Below are positions 51,725 through 61,292 of a stretch of DNA of 64,000 bases, one piece after another; position 1 is the stretch's first letter; every line of letters begins with the position of its first letter. The notes under the pieces were generated by a model that did not search any database, was not told the origin of the DNA, and saw only the letters and a list, made by a program, of their open reading frames with translations. The DNA is from Lepidostoma basale. Its lineage: Eukaryota > Arthropoda > Insecta > Trichoptera > Lepidostomatidae. Location: contig JAHDVF020001374.1 in NCBI GenBank assembly GCA_022606425.2, forward strand, positions 471,786 through 535,785, read 5' to 3'. The position numbers and the translations under genes were made by a program.

Positions 51725-51935
51725 AAACTACCATATCAAAAAGGCCCAAGGGTATCCGAAGAACCAGCAAAAAATGTTACACGTTACTGCAAACCAATCC
51801 CTTTGATTGAAACTAGTGAAGTTATAAAACAAATTTAAATTAATAATTTAATTACAATGACACAATTGATTTTTAAATATGATGAAATATATTTAAAAAA
51901 ACTTCTTCTTCTTCTTATTCTTTTGATAGATCTGA
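51725..51935. other. Unrecognised stretch
   Basis: No feature except the AAG-type end of the following RTE-b copy at about 51901-51925. Confidence 0.35.
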
Positions 51936-52865
51936 CGATCTGTGACACAGAAATCATATCTCGTCGGATGATGAGATCCAGCTGTCCCTCCATCTCTTAG
52001 GCGGTCTTCCAGGTGGGCGGTGTCCGGAAGGGATTTCATAGGCGGCCGCATATGCGAGTCTGTCACCATCCATTCGGGCTACATGGTCCCTCCAGTATCT
52101 TCTTCTGGATCTACTCCACTGAACGATATCCTCTATTTCGCAGGTTTTCCTTATGTCTGCGTTGCGGACACGATCTCGGAGAGTTTTTCCAGTGATTGAT
52201 CTTAGGACCTTCATCTCCGATGTTCTAAGTAGTCCCTTGGTTCGCACAGTGTCAGCCCGCGTCTCTACAGCGTACGTCATGATGGGTCGCACGCATGTTT
52301 TGTACGACCTGTCGATACGCATGTGCTTGTTCTTCCAGACCAGATTCTTCAGGCATCCTGACACGGCAGAGGCTTTACTGACTTGTTCACGTACTTCGGT
52401 ATAAAGGTCACTTTGGCTGCAGATCTCCACTCCCAAATACCTGAAACTCATCACCTGCTCCACAGGTAGATCATCAACAGTCAGTTTACATCTTGCAGGT
52501 TGCCTAGATATAGTGAGACTTTTTGTTTTGTTGACTGATATAGCCATATTTAGCCTTTGGGATACTGTGTGGAATTTGTACAACATTCTTTGCAGGTCAT
52601 CTTCAGACTCTTCAGTTTTACTGCCCATTTTATAACCTAGTCCCAGGCCAGCTACCTCTTCTATAATTTCGTCCATAATAAGATTGAACAGAAAGGGGCT
52701 CAAACTATCTCCCTGTCTTTTACCATTGCTTGTAGGAATTTCCCTAGACAGTTCATTGTCAACCTTAATTTTCGTTTTGCAATTAGTATATAGATCTTGG
52801 ACAGTCTTTATCAATGTATTGGATATTCCTCCTAGATATTCCTCCTTCCTACTAAAAAAACTCAT
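51905..52865 (-). pseudogene. RTE-b copy, 303-codon ORF lacking the YADD box
   Basis: Longest open frame in the window (52865 to 51954). Residues 51-62 QGDSLSPFLFNL are RT box B. About residue 85 GYKMGSKTE runs straight into ESEDDLQRML, whereas the copy at 48.1 kb has about 15 more residues here, including the catalytic CYADDGAII. Then SVNKTKSLTISR, VEQVMSFRYLGVEI, RPIMTYAVETRADTVRTKGL, SEMKVLRSITGKTLRDRVRN, RSRRRYWRDHVARMDGDRLA, HRPPGRPPKRWRDSW. So the frame is intact but the protein could not polymerise. It is truncated upstream of box B, with an AAG-rich 3' end. Confidence 0.9.
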
Positions 52866-52941
52866 TTATAAATACTTTTAAATAAATAGCAGCTCTTATT
52901 TTCATTCAAGAACCGTATCCACTCTCACCTGTCACTTGCAG

Positions 52942-53142
52942 TCTATAGATAGTACAAATAAAATGACAAGGGACTGTATGTACAATTTCAGTGGAATGGA
53001 TTATTTACATATTGTAAATGTAGAGTCTCAAAATTTATCTCGCTTACATTCAAACCTCAATGAATCCCTTCAATCTGATGATGAAGCAAATATCCAAATG
53101 ACGCAACTTTGTTTTACTACAACCGTTCCCCAATCCCAATAA
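52942..53142 (+). CDS. Candidate terminal exon, unrecognised protein
   Basis: A strong splice acceptor (cactctcacctgtcacttgcag, pyrimidine-rich) ends at 52941. The exon then reads in phase 0 SIDSTNKMTRDCMYNFSGMD, YLHIVNVESQNLSRLHSNLN, ESLQSDDEANIQMTQLCFTT, TVPQSQ, then TAA at 53140-53142. An AATAAA polyadenylation-type signal follows near 53265. Composition is unlike the retroelement ORFs and no other copy is seen here. There is no transmembrane segment or known domain. Best reading: last coding exon of a host gene whose upstream exons lie outside recognised sequence. A chance open frame cannot be excluded at 67 codons. Confidence 0.5.
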   Translation, partial: SIDSTNKMTRDCMYNFSGMDYLHIVNVESQNLSRLHSNLNESLQSDDEANIQMTQLCFTTTVPQSQ

Positions 53143-53399
53143 AAACCCCATCAATCTACGTAACTCAACCCTTTAATTCAAATATAATATAAACAGGACG
53201 CCCTTGTGATAAAAAAGGTTTCCGTATGATGTATGGCTTACGTTAACGATTTGATATTATTAGAAATAAAACTTACACCCATTTTAATGTCGTTATTTTT
53301 CGTATCCATACATTAAATAAATATGAATATGTATTTACCAAAATAATCTGTTTTAAAATTGGCTACTCAAAATGTAAAAAGTATTGTTATAAAATTATT

Positions 53400-53860
53400 G
53401 ATAATTAAAATTATTGACCCATTAAAGACATGTGTCAGACCCATAATGACTTATGGTATAGAATCGAGGGCTTACACAAATAGAACCAAAGCACTATTAC
53501 GAACCGCCGAACTGAAGACACTCCGCGCTAAAAATGAAGACAATGAAAATGAAGACACTCCGCGCTTCTGGGCAAAACACTGAGGGACAGAATCAGAAAC
53601 ACAGGTATACGTGAGACCTGCTATACCGAAGATATTGTCAGATGGGGCAGGAAAAGAAGACGCTTCTGGCGCGACCACGTAGAACGAATGAGCGACGATA
53701 GACTACCTCAAGCAGCCGCAAACAACGTGCCAATGGGAACTCGCTAACCCGGAAGACCTGCGAAGAGATGGCGAGACAGTTGGAGTTATGTGTCCCAGGA
53801 GACCTTGACGCCATAAAAACAAATCCACAGATCTATTAAAAGAGAAAGAAGAAGACTAGT
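53400..53860 (+). pseudogene. RTE-b fragment with short internal duplication
   Basis: Plus strand: PLKTCVRPIMTYGIESRAYT, NRTKALLRTAELKTLRA, then a frame break caused by a duplicated gaagacactccgcgct, then LGKTLRDRIRNTGIRETCYT, EDIVRWGRKRRRFWRDHVER, MSDDRLPQAAANNVPMGTR, GRPAKRWRDSWSYVSQETLT. AAG-rich end. Otherwise similar to 29300-29735. Confidence 0.8.
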
Positions 53861-53939
53861 TAAAATATTAATCTTTATAAAAACGAAAAAAAAACTCTAA
53901 ACTTTTTGTTTTTGATTTAAATACTCGATAAAATTATTT

Positions 53940-54190
53940 ATTATTTCATGAATGACGATATAAAACTTCATATCAAATAACTTTTATGAATGAAAACGTT
54001 TGTTTTACAGAATTTTACTTTATTTTATAGGAATGACATGTTTCGCTTTATTAAGGCATTATCAAATGTTTTTTTTTTACTTGCTATATAAGACATTCGA
54101 TAATACCTTAGCAAGGCAAAATATGTCATACCCATAAAATAAAATAAAGCTTCTGGAAAACGAACGTTTTGATTCGTAATAATAACTTGA
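53940..54190. mobile_element. P1 fold-back, both arms readable
   Basis: Leader (atgacgatataaaacttcat), left arm gaatgaaaacgtttgtttta, ggaatgacatgtttcgcttt, attaaggcattatcaaatg; loop with poly-T; right arm acattcgataataccttagc, aaggcaaaatatgtcatacc, aagcttctggaaaacgaacg. Flanks ttgatttaaatac and ttgattaaatac may be the target duplication. Confidence 0.8.
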
Positions 54191-54224
54191 TTAAATACAG
54201 AGAAAAGATAGACGTGGCGTAAGT

Positions 54225-55205
54225 AGAAGACGAATAACTTGGAACTGTAATAGAACTGGAGATCACTGCAGCAAAGGCATCTCTGTCCTGCGCCACTTGG
54301 GGCAGGTTCTGAACTCTTTTTATTCCTGTCCACTCTTTGATGTTTCGTAGCCAAGACATCTGCCTTCTACCAACCTCCCCGACGTCCCTCCACTTTACCC
54401 ATTAATATCAGTCGAAGGAGGTGGTATTTTTCTCCCCTTAGCACATGACCCAAATATGAGACCTTTCTAATTTTCACACTCGACAACAGCTCTCTGTTGG
54501 CTTTGGTTTTCTGTAGTACGTCTGCATTACTGACCCTATCGGTCCACGGTATACGGAGCATTCTGCGGTATATTCACATCTCGAACGCTTCCAACCGGTT
54601 CATTGCATTCAATTTCAGAGTTTATATTTCAGAGTAGTTCTAGGTAGAGTCTAGGAATTTAACATTTAATATTTTTTGTCGGAGTTTCAAGTTCAGATTA
54701 TCGTTGCAAAATAATGTTCTCATTTTATTAAATGCAGCTCGTGCAACTTCAATTCTGCATTTAATTTAATGTCCGGGTTAAGCGCTTTAGTGATAATGCT
54801 GTCAGGGTATTTAAATTGGTCGACCGTTTCAACATTTGCACCATTCAATTGCAGAGTGGATGAAGAATAGTTAAATCGCCCAAATGTCATCCATTTGGTC
54901 TTCTTAACATTGATTTTCAAGCCCAGATCCTCTCCTGCTATATCAATTTTATTTAGAAGTTCTTGAAGATCGGGTATACTATCAGCTAAAATAACTGTGT
55001 CATCAGCATACCTGATGTTATTAACAATAACCCCATTACCCTCACTCCCAGGCTGGGGTTTTCAATACAATGGAATACTTGATTGGAATACAAGTTAAAC
55101 AATAGAGGTGACAAAATGCAGCCTTGTTGAACTCCTCTGCGTATAACTATTTCGTCTGTACGTATACTCTCATTTCCATGTCTAATCTCCGCAGTTTGAT
55201 ATCAG
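54225..55205 (-). pseudogene. RTE-e copy with RT palm boxes
   Basis: Minus strand from about 55205: QTAEIRHGNESI, TDEIVIRRGVQQGCILSPLL, FNLY (box B), frameshift, NIRYADDTVILADSIPDLQE (box C; YADD at 54999-55010), GLKINVKKTKWMTFGRFNYS, ANVETVDQFKYPDSIITK, decayed spacer, then FEM*IYRRMLRIPWTDRVSN, ADVLQKTKANRELLSSVKIR, KVSYLGHVLRGEKYHLLRLI, LMGKVEGRRG, SWLRNIKEWTGIKRVQNLPQ, VAQDRDAFAAV. It is the longest retroelement remnant here, about 980 bp, and one of three with YADD. Inactive because of several frameshifts. Confidence 0.85.
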
Positions 55206-55242
55206 TAGAAATTCTTAAATTTATATAGATTTATAAATTTCT

Positions 55243-55405
55243 TAACTAACTAACCATCACGCCGTGTCCCCGAAAGGGTAGGCAGAAATAATGGACTGCC
55301 ACACTTTTACTGATGCGACACTCCATCCTTCTCTTTTCGCCCCGCGGGAGATGCGGTGTGATGGGTTGCGAACCTCATCGCCACCAATAGGCATCTCCCA
55401 TAACT
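55243..55405 (-). mobile_element. SINE-T 3' part
   Basis: Minus-strand SINE-T end: TAAC repeats, hairpin gtccccgaaaggg, aataatggactgccacactt, gcgacactccatccttctct, ccccgcgggagatgcgg, gggttgcgaacctcatcgcc, ending gcatctccca. Close to the copy at 4549-4733. Confidence 0.8.
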
Positions 55406-55409
55406 AAAA

Positions 55410-56020
55410 TAAATTAATCTTCGAATATTTATGCATTTTTTTTACATTTGAAAATCTCCGCTTACCCGAGTTGATCCATTTGAAGGTGCCTGTCCCGTCT
55501 AAATCCTGGCATTCAACAAGCTGTCAAGCTGGCACACCCGAATTGAAAAAAATTCTATCCAAGGTGTCATATTTTTAGCGGGATTTGTGGTTATCGTTTC
55601 TGTCATATGCTACCAATATTTTGCAGCAACTTGTTTACTGTATTTTTGTGGCATCCTCTGTAATAGGGAATAAATTTATTACAAATTTACCATTATCACT
55701 CATTTCTTATTGTAATAAATTTAAAAAATTATTTTAAATTCTTTAAAATAAATTTTAAAGAACGATAATTTATTGAAGAATTTTTTGCACTGTTTTACCA
55801 ATTTTCAAAAGTAAAAAACATAGAGTTTTCATTCATAAAAAAATCGTCATATTGAATAACACATTAAAACGCCTTAAGTTTATCTAGAAATACGATAATT
55901 TATTTAAAAAAAAAAGATTTCTAATTTGAAAAATTACATTTTTGGCCAAAGATTTATTATACGCTCGTACCTATATACCTGTATAATAAAACAATTTAAA
56001 TAATAACGATGTAGAAAGAG
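55410..56020. other. Unrecognised AT-rich stretch
   Basis: No supported feature. Confidence 0.35.
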
Positions 56021-56024
56021 CCTC

Positions 56025-56605
56025 TCAGATGTAAACTGATCATCGATAACATACCTATTGAGCAAGTCATGCGATTCACTTACCTAGGCATAGAGATCGG
56101 TAGCGACAGTGACCTATATGACGAGGTGCGAGCACAAACCATCAAAGCGACTGCCGTGGCTGGCTGCTTGCGCGACACTATATGGAGGAACAAATATATG
56201 CTGACCGAAAGATATACAAGGCATGCGTTCGCCCCATTATGACGTATGGAATAGAGGTCAAAGCCGATACTAATAGAACTTAGAACCTTCTTAGAGAAAT
56301 GCAAACCCTGCGCTCCATCGCAGGCAAAACCCCTAGAGATCGGATCAGAAATTAAACGATAAGGTCTGTCTGTGGTGTTGAGGACATAGTGAGATGGAGA
56401 ATAAGCAAAATGCGCTTTTGGAGAGACCACGTGGATAACATGAAGAATACAAGAATTGCAAAAATTGTTAAAAATGAAAACCCAAGTAGCAATAGATTAC
56501 CAGGAAGGCCACCGAAGAGATTGATAGATGGCTGGACATCATCATCCCAGGACAGCCCACCGTCATAAACAGGTCATAAGACAAAAAACTAAGAGGAAGA
56601 AGAAG
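56025..56605 (+). pseudogene. RTE-b copy, ~580 bp
   Basis: Plus strand: RCKLIIDNIPIEQVMRFTYL, GIEIGSDSDLYDEVRAQTIK, ATAVAGCLRDTIWRNKYM, frameshift, RPIMTYGIEVKADTNRT, stop, NLLREMQTLRSIAGKTPRDR, IRN*TIRSVCGVEDIVRWRI, SKMRFWRDHVDNMKNTRIAK, SSNRLPGRPPKRLIDGWTSS, SQDSPPS. The part is just downstream of the palm. Internal stops mark it as dead. AAG-rich end. Confidence 0.85.
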
Positions 56606-56659
56606 AAGAAAAAATAAATTTATACATTCATGAAAATATATAAGTCAAGATATTTCTTT

Positions 56660-56790
56660 GATAAGGATTATTTGTATCTCAATAGAGACGAAGATGTAAA
56701 TTGTTTTTCTGGGAATCCGCAATGGGTAAAATCCAGTATTTGTCTACAAAAATTTGTAAACATTCAAAATGTTGTCAAGATATTTCATTT
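56660..56790 (-). repeat. Repeat family R
   Basis: Rearranged R piece: tatctcaatagagacgaaga, tgtaaattgtttttctggga then the reversed ccgcaatgggtaaaatccag, tatttgtctacaaaa, cattcaaaatgttgtca. The two halves are in opposite relative order compared with 17.27 kb. Confidence 0.6.
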
Positions 56791-57098
56791 AAAAATATGA
56801 ATGAAAAATATTAATTTATAATACATAAAACTGATGCTATATTATGGAAGACCATAACGTAGGGATATTAAAAGGAACATCAAAGAAACTGTTATGATTA
56901 TTGGTATATAAAGCTGAGGAAGTAAACATTCCAGTGTATTGGCAAGCTTTTGCATAAATTACACGTCTCCAATATCAAACGGATTATGTGAAAAATATAT
57001 TTGTACTTTTCATTCATTAAATCAGTATGATTTATTTGCCGGATATCATATTAAAACTGCGTTTACTGTTGGATTTGTTTACTTATACATATGAACAG

Positions 57099-57528
57099 CA
57101 AAGAAAACAAATGAAATTGATGGATTTTAATACACTTTACCATACGGACCCGTCAGACGTTGTCCTGCCAGAACGTTGGCTAGATCAAAATACCACAGAA
57201 TTCGACATCAGCGCCATCTATGGTAAACACACATAACTATGCATTTTTCCAAGAAGGTAAATTATTCATGAAGTTCCCCGAAGGCTTTAACGGTCTACCT
57301 GGTCCAATTGTGAATCTTAATTCCAACTCAGGCAAAAAATTTCATCAAAATCGGTACAGCTGTTTAGGAAATTTCAACTACAAACGCCCGTACAGAAGTG
57401 GTGCGATAGAATATAATTCTGAAAAATATGATAAAAGTGAAAGATATCAATCCAAACGAATTGCTGGAAGCTTGATTCGTTTATTTTTATGTTGTTATAT
57501 TCTTTTTCACTTTTATGTTGGATTATAA
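57099..57528 (+). CDS. Candidate host coding sequence, two frames, unrecognised
   Basis: After an acceptor-like acatatgaacag (ending 57098) the frame reads MKLMDFNTLYHTDPSDVVLP, ERWLDQNTTEFDISAIYG, then TGGTAAAC (a possible donor) and a stop (57234). From 57220 another frame reads HNYAFFQEGKLFMKFPEGFN, GLPGPIVNLNSNSGKKFHQN, RYSCLGNFNYKRPYRSGAIE, YNSEKYDKSERYQSKRIAGS, LIRLFLCCYILFHFYVGL, stop at 57526-57528. The last ~20 residues are hydrophobic, like a membrane anchor or GPI-type tail. Either one frameshift breaks a pseudogene, or these are exon pieces. It is not similar to the retroelement ORFs. No family recognised. Confidence 0.4.
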
Positions 57529-57599
57529 TACATTTTTCATCACTATCAATTGTTAGATACATTATTGAACTAGTATTAGAACAAATTATTAAAGATTAA

Positions 57600-58215
57600 A
57601 TTAGGGAAAGAAAACCAGACAGCGAAAATATCGAGGAGAATATGGTTGAGCTGGGCAGCTTTCGGCAAATTAAAACACGTCTTTGAAAACAAAGAAACTC
57701 CAATATGTCTAAAGAGAAAAGTCTATAATTCATGCATACTGCCGGTGTGACTTATGTAATGGAGACTATGACCCTCACCAAGAGAAATGTAGAGAGATTA
57801 AGAGTCACGCAGCGTTCCATGGAAAGACATATGCTCGGCGTCAGTCTCCGAGATAAAATCAGGAATGAGGAGATTAGACGTCGAACAAAAATAACGGACA
57901 TCATGGAACGACTAGCGAGACTGAAGTGGCAATGGCGGGTCATGTGGCGAGACAAAGTGAGGATAGATGGACCGAGAAAATAATAAGGTGGAGACCATGG
58001 GAAAATAGGAAAAGCGTCGGCAGGTCACAAAAAAAGTGGGCCGACGACATTGCTGCCGTGGGGGGGGGGGGGGAAATGTGGCTGCAGCTGGCAGAAAATA
58101 GAGACAATTGGAAAGGAAGGGAAGAGGCCCTTCCTTTTCCCCCCCTGTTAAATTGATTAAACATAAACATGTCCAGCAGTGGACCGATGAAGGCTGACGA
58201 AGAAAAAGAAGAAGT
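57600..58215 (+). pseudogene. RTE-c copy with G-run frameshift
   Basis: Plus strand: RMWLSWAAFGKLKHVFENKE, TPICLKRKVYNSCILPV, TYVMETMTLTKRNVERLRVT, QRSMERHMLGVSLRDKIRNE, EIRRRTKITDIMERLARLKW, QW, frameshift, MAGHVARQSEDRWTEKIIRW, RPWENRKSVGRSQKKWADDI, AAVGG, then a 12-13 G run at 58060-58073, MWLQLAENRDNWKGREEAL, and an end VQQWTDEG. It covers the whole post-palm region. AAG-rich end. Confidence 0.85.
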
Positions 58216-58219
58216 AGAA

Positions 58220-58640
58220 GATTAGAACAAAGCTGTAATGCTTTTGAATAGTTTTCGTATTTACTTATTTGATTAAACAAGTTGTTTTGTGTACTACAAT
58301 ATTCTGTTAAGAATTCTCAACAATGTTTTACGGTTAAATAGTTAAAAAGTTCTTTAAGTTAGAAGAATTATTAAATTTAAAATAAGTTGCTTTTAATTAA
58401 AATAAATTTAAAGTATGTAAACCTTTGACTTTAAGAAACTGTGAAAACAATAAAAGATTTCTGAAACAAAAAACTAATTGTGAAGATATTACTGCTGAAA
58501 TTGATTTTTTTTTAATAATGGAAGACGCATTCCATAATTTATAACATACGTTTTTTAAAGTATTAAACATAAACATAAACTGTTTTATTAAATTTTTTTT
58601 AACTAAAATCAAGAAATAAAATTAATTAAAAATTAAAATT
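58220..58640. other. Unrecognised AT-rich stretch
   Basis: No feature seen. Confidence 0.35.
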
Positions 58641-58654
58641 ATATGTTAAATTTT

Positions 58655-58704
58655 CACCTGATGATGTCAACATACGAGTATGTTGACGAAACAGCTGTTG
58701 CGAA
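58655..58704 (+). ncRNA. Hammerhead-like motif, P4 single arm
   Basis: CTGATGA (58658-58664), T, perfect 9-bp stem GTCAACATA/TATGTTGAC with loop CGAG, GAAAC (58688-58692), AGCT, GTT, GCG. It has the strongest stem II of the set. It is not paired with an inverted partner here. One extra base before stem II and no obvious helix I. Confidence 0.5.
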
Positions 58705-58769
58705 AAATAAAAATAAAATTGTGATACATGAAACAAAGTTTTTTTAATTTGTTAGCCGGTAGGTAAAAA

Positions 58770-59140
58770 AATCTATGCTCTCAGAGATATCTATCAGGGA
58801 CAAAAAGCCGAACACCCTCCAGCACGGTCGAGTTCTCGAAATATCTCCTGAGTAATCTAAAGAAATGAGTTATGAGATGCCCATCTCTTCGAAGCTGCAG
58901 AGAGTTGGCCCCAAGCATTCCCAAAATAAATGCCGTGAGATAGAGCCACGGATGGCTACCATACTCCCTCATGTAGAGATACCTGAACCCTCTCCAGCAT
59001 AACGGAATATGTCGCTTCGTCAGGACTCCATATCACAGAACCACTTTCGAGTCTGCTCCGAACCAATGCGTTGTATAGGACTCTAAGCACATGAGGATCC
59101 CTGTGTCCAATACTAGATGACTATAATGATGGCTAATGAT
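58770..59140 (-). pseudogene. Jockey/CR1-like retroelement fragment
   Basis: Minus strand: RDPHVLRVLYNALVRSRLES, GSVIWSPDEATYSVMLERVQ, frameshift, YLYMREYGSHPWLYLTAFIL, GMLGANSLQLRRDGHLITHF, FRLLRRYFENSTVLEGVRLF, VPDRYL. LVRSxLExGSVIWSP and the L..RR....FL.K spacing belong to the C-terminal region of Jockey/CR1/R1-type non-LTR elements, not RTE. Single copy, 5'- and 3'-truncated. Confidence 0.75.
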
Positions 59141-59144
59141 GATG

Positions 59145-59620
59145 AAATTCGATCCCAAATGGCAATACTAATCGAAATTTTGCCAATTTTATGATTTGAA
59201 ATTCAGTAAAAAAACATTCACCCAGAGAATCAAGGTTCTGCTTCATTGAACAACGTGTGTGTAAATCAAGAGACGTTTATTCATTATCATATATACGTTT
59301 TTGTAGTTAGAATAACCGTTTTAGGTTTTATTAATCATAATTATGAGAAACATTAACTCCCACACAACAGACGCAAGTACCCCAACATTAGTTAGCCAGA
59401 CGTTCAGAGTAATGGTGTAAATAATTAAGTGACTGTTATCGCAAGTACTTTGATATTTGCAGTTTATTGTAATACATTTTATATTGTAGTAATAACATGA
59501 GTTTATCTGTTTTCTTCGCTTAGCTAAATTATGTTGATTTTAAAATTATTTATTAATTATTAATTTATAGAAAAATATTATTTCTTCTATGTTCGCCCTA
59601 CTTTGTGTTGTAGATGTTTT
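59145..59620. other. Unrecognised stretch
   Basis: No ORF or repeat relation. Confidence 0.35.
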
Positions 59621-59689
59621 ATATTTTTATTTTTTTTATATACTTTGTATACAACACTCAATTTTTAAACAAATTAAAATTGAATATCA

Positions 59690-59722
59690 AACATGTTTCG
59701 GACTACCCAGCCTTTCCTCAGT
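59690..59722 (-). ncRNA. Hammerhead-like motif, P6 left arm
   Basis: Minus strand: CTGAGGA, extra A, weak stem (AGGCT..AGTCC), GAAAC, AT, GTT. Core boxes kept, stem II damaged. Confidence 0.35.
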
Positions 59723-59885
59723 GATATTATATAGAGATATTTAAAATATTATAAAATTGTTTACAAATATGGTCAGTTTTGACAATGTTATAAAGATTTA
59801 TTTTGGATCGTTTATCTTTATAACATCTGTCAAAACTGACCATTTTGTAAACAGTTTTATAATATTTTAAATATGTATTTAATAT

Positions 59886-59920
59886 CACCGAGGAAGGACT
59901 GGGTAGTCCGAAACATGTTT
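59886..59920 (+). ncRNA. Hammerhead-like motif, P6 right arm
   Basis: CCGAGGA (one change in the first box), extra A, stem GGACT/AGTCC with loop GGGT, GAAAC, AT, GTT. Stem is perfect here but the box is damaged; complementary damage to the left arm. Confidence 0.35.
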
Positions 59921-59999
59921 GATATTTAATTTTAATTTGTTAAAAAAGTGAGTGTTGTATACAAAATATATAAAAAAATATTGTATATAAATAATTATA

Positions 60000-60340
60000 A
60001 CACAAAAAAAATTATTCACTTTATTCTATAAACCATTGTGAAAATGCTTTCTCTATTTCGTTTTCTAAACCCTTTGAACCAAAGGAAAATATTTCCCACA
60101 TGATATTATCGATTTTCCTATAGACAAGGGTTATTATTACGCACAAAATATTATAATATATAAATAAAAATAATGTATTTTTCAATGGAATGAAAATAAT
60201 AATACTAATTCAGAAGAAGTACTACTGTAAATTATTTTGTGGTGTATAAACAATCTTATAAACAATCTTATTCAAAATAATCATGTTTTTTTTTATTCTT
60301 TGAAACAACACTTTATTTTTTCACACAAATTAAATAAAAA
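60000..60340. other. Unrecognised AT-rich stretch
   Basis: No feature seen. Confidence 0.35.
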
Positions 60341-60347
60341 AAATACA

Positions 60348-60382
60348 AGTATGTTTCGGGACACATAAGCCCTTCATCAGTG
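60348..60382 (-). ncRNA. Hammerhead-like motif, unpaired relic
   Basis: Minus strand: CTGATGA, extra A, stem GGGC...GTCCC (one bulge), GAAAC, AT, ACT instead of GTC. Probably a decayed relative of P6. Confidence 0.35.
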
Positions 60383-60414
60383 TATTAATTTTTTTAATAT
60401 GTATCAAACAAATA

Positions 60415-60918
60415 TTTAAACAAATTTCAATTTAACTTAACCATCACCATCGAAGATACTAAATCGATTTCACTGAAATTTTCACAATTTGTTTTTAATT
60501 GTCCCCGGAAACTTTTGAGAGGAGTTTGAATGAAATACAATCCACTCCTTCTTTGAAAAAAAAAACGATTGCTTTGACATTTTGTTATTTACCGATTGCT
60601 TCGAAAATTTGACACAACATTGCATTCGAATACGCAGGGGTTTTATGTACTCTTCTTTTTCTTTATCTTCTTTTTGGAAAAACCGATTGTTTTGAATTTT
60701 TATTATTAACCGATTGCATCGAAATTTGTATTCTTATTTTTCTCCTTCATCTTCTTCTTCTGGATAAAACTGATTGCTTTGAATTTTTGACACAACATTG
60801 CATTATAATACGCGCGTGTTTTTATATACCTACTCTTCTTTTTTTCTTTATTAAAAATAACGATTGCTTTTAAATTTTGACACTTTGTTTCATTCAAATA
60901 CACGCGTGTTTTTAAATA
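60415..60918. repeat. Diverged short tandem-like repeats
   Basis: Phrases accgattgcttcgaaattt, tgacacaacattgcattcga and atacgcgtgtttttatatac-like recur four or five times between 60540 and 60910 and again at 61205-61250, with spacing of 60-110 bp. They look like diverged tandem duplications with CTTCTTCTT runs. Confidence 0.55.
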
Positions 60919-60919
60919 C

Positions 60920-61200
60920 TTTTCTTCTTCTTCTTCCGATGGCGTTACATCCCATATCGAACCTTAGCCTCCGAACAACGTTTCCCTCCAGCAGTCCCTG
61001 TCTTCAGAAGTCGTCCTCCAGTTCGGCACCCGAAGAAGTTGTGCTGTGTCCCTCTTTATTTCATCCTCACACCTCAGCCATGGTCTTCCCACCCTTCTCT
61101 TTCCGCCCGGGTCATAATGCGTTTGGGGACCTGTGAGTTCGGCATGTTATGTATGTGTCCAGCCCATCTCAATATTTGTAGTTTTATGTGCTTTAAAATT
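60920..61200 (-). pseudogene. RTE-k ORF tail
   Basis: Minus strand: RWAGHIHNMPNSQVPKRIMT, RAERGKGGKTMAEV, then EGHSTTSSGAELEDDF, GLLEGNVV, and an AAG-rich end. The RWAGH..RMP...VPKR motif marks another RTE-like family. It sits in the middle of the diverged repeats above. Confidence 0.65.
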
Positions 61201-61292
61201 TTGTTATTTACCGATTGTTTTTAAATTTTAACGCGCATATTTTTATATACCTACTCTTTTTCAACAGTAAAAGCGCCATCTGTTAAACTTAA

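Larger units (their letters stand above)
59628..59980. mobile_element. Fold-back element P6
   Basis: Long imperfect palindrome: outer arms atatactttgtatacaacac, tcaatttttaaac and gagtgttgtatacaaaatat; inner arms tttaaaatattataaaattg, tggtcagttttgaca and tgtcaaaactgacca, gttttataatattttaaata. Each outer arm holds GAAACATGTTTGATATT and a CNGAGGA box. Confidence 0.85.

Noticed and set aside
57374..57562. Minus-strand frame opposite the 57 kb candidate
   Set aside because: Low-complexity antisense reading. The plus strand has better composition and a hydrophobic C-terminus.
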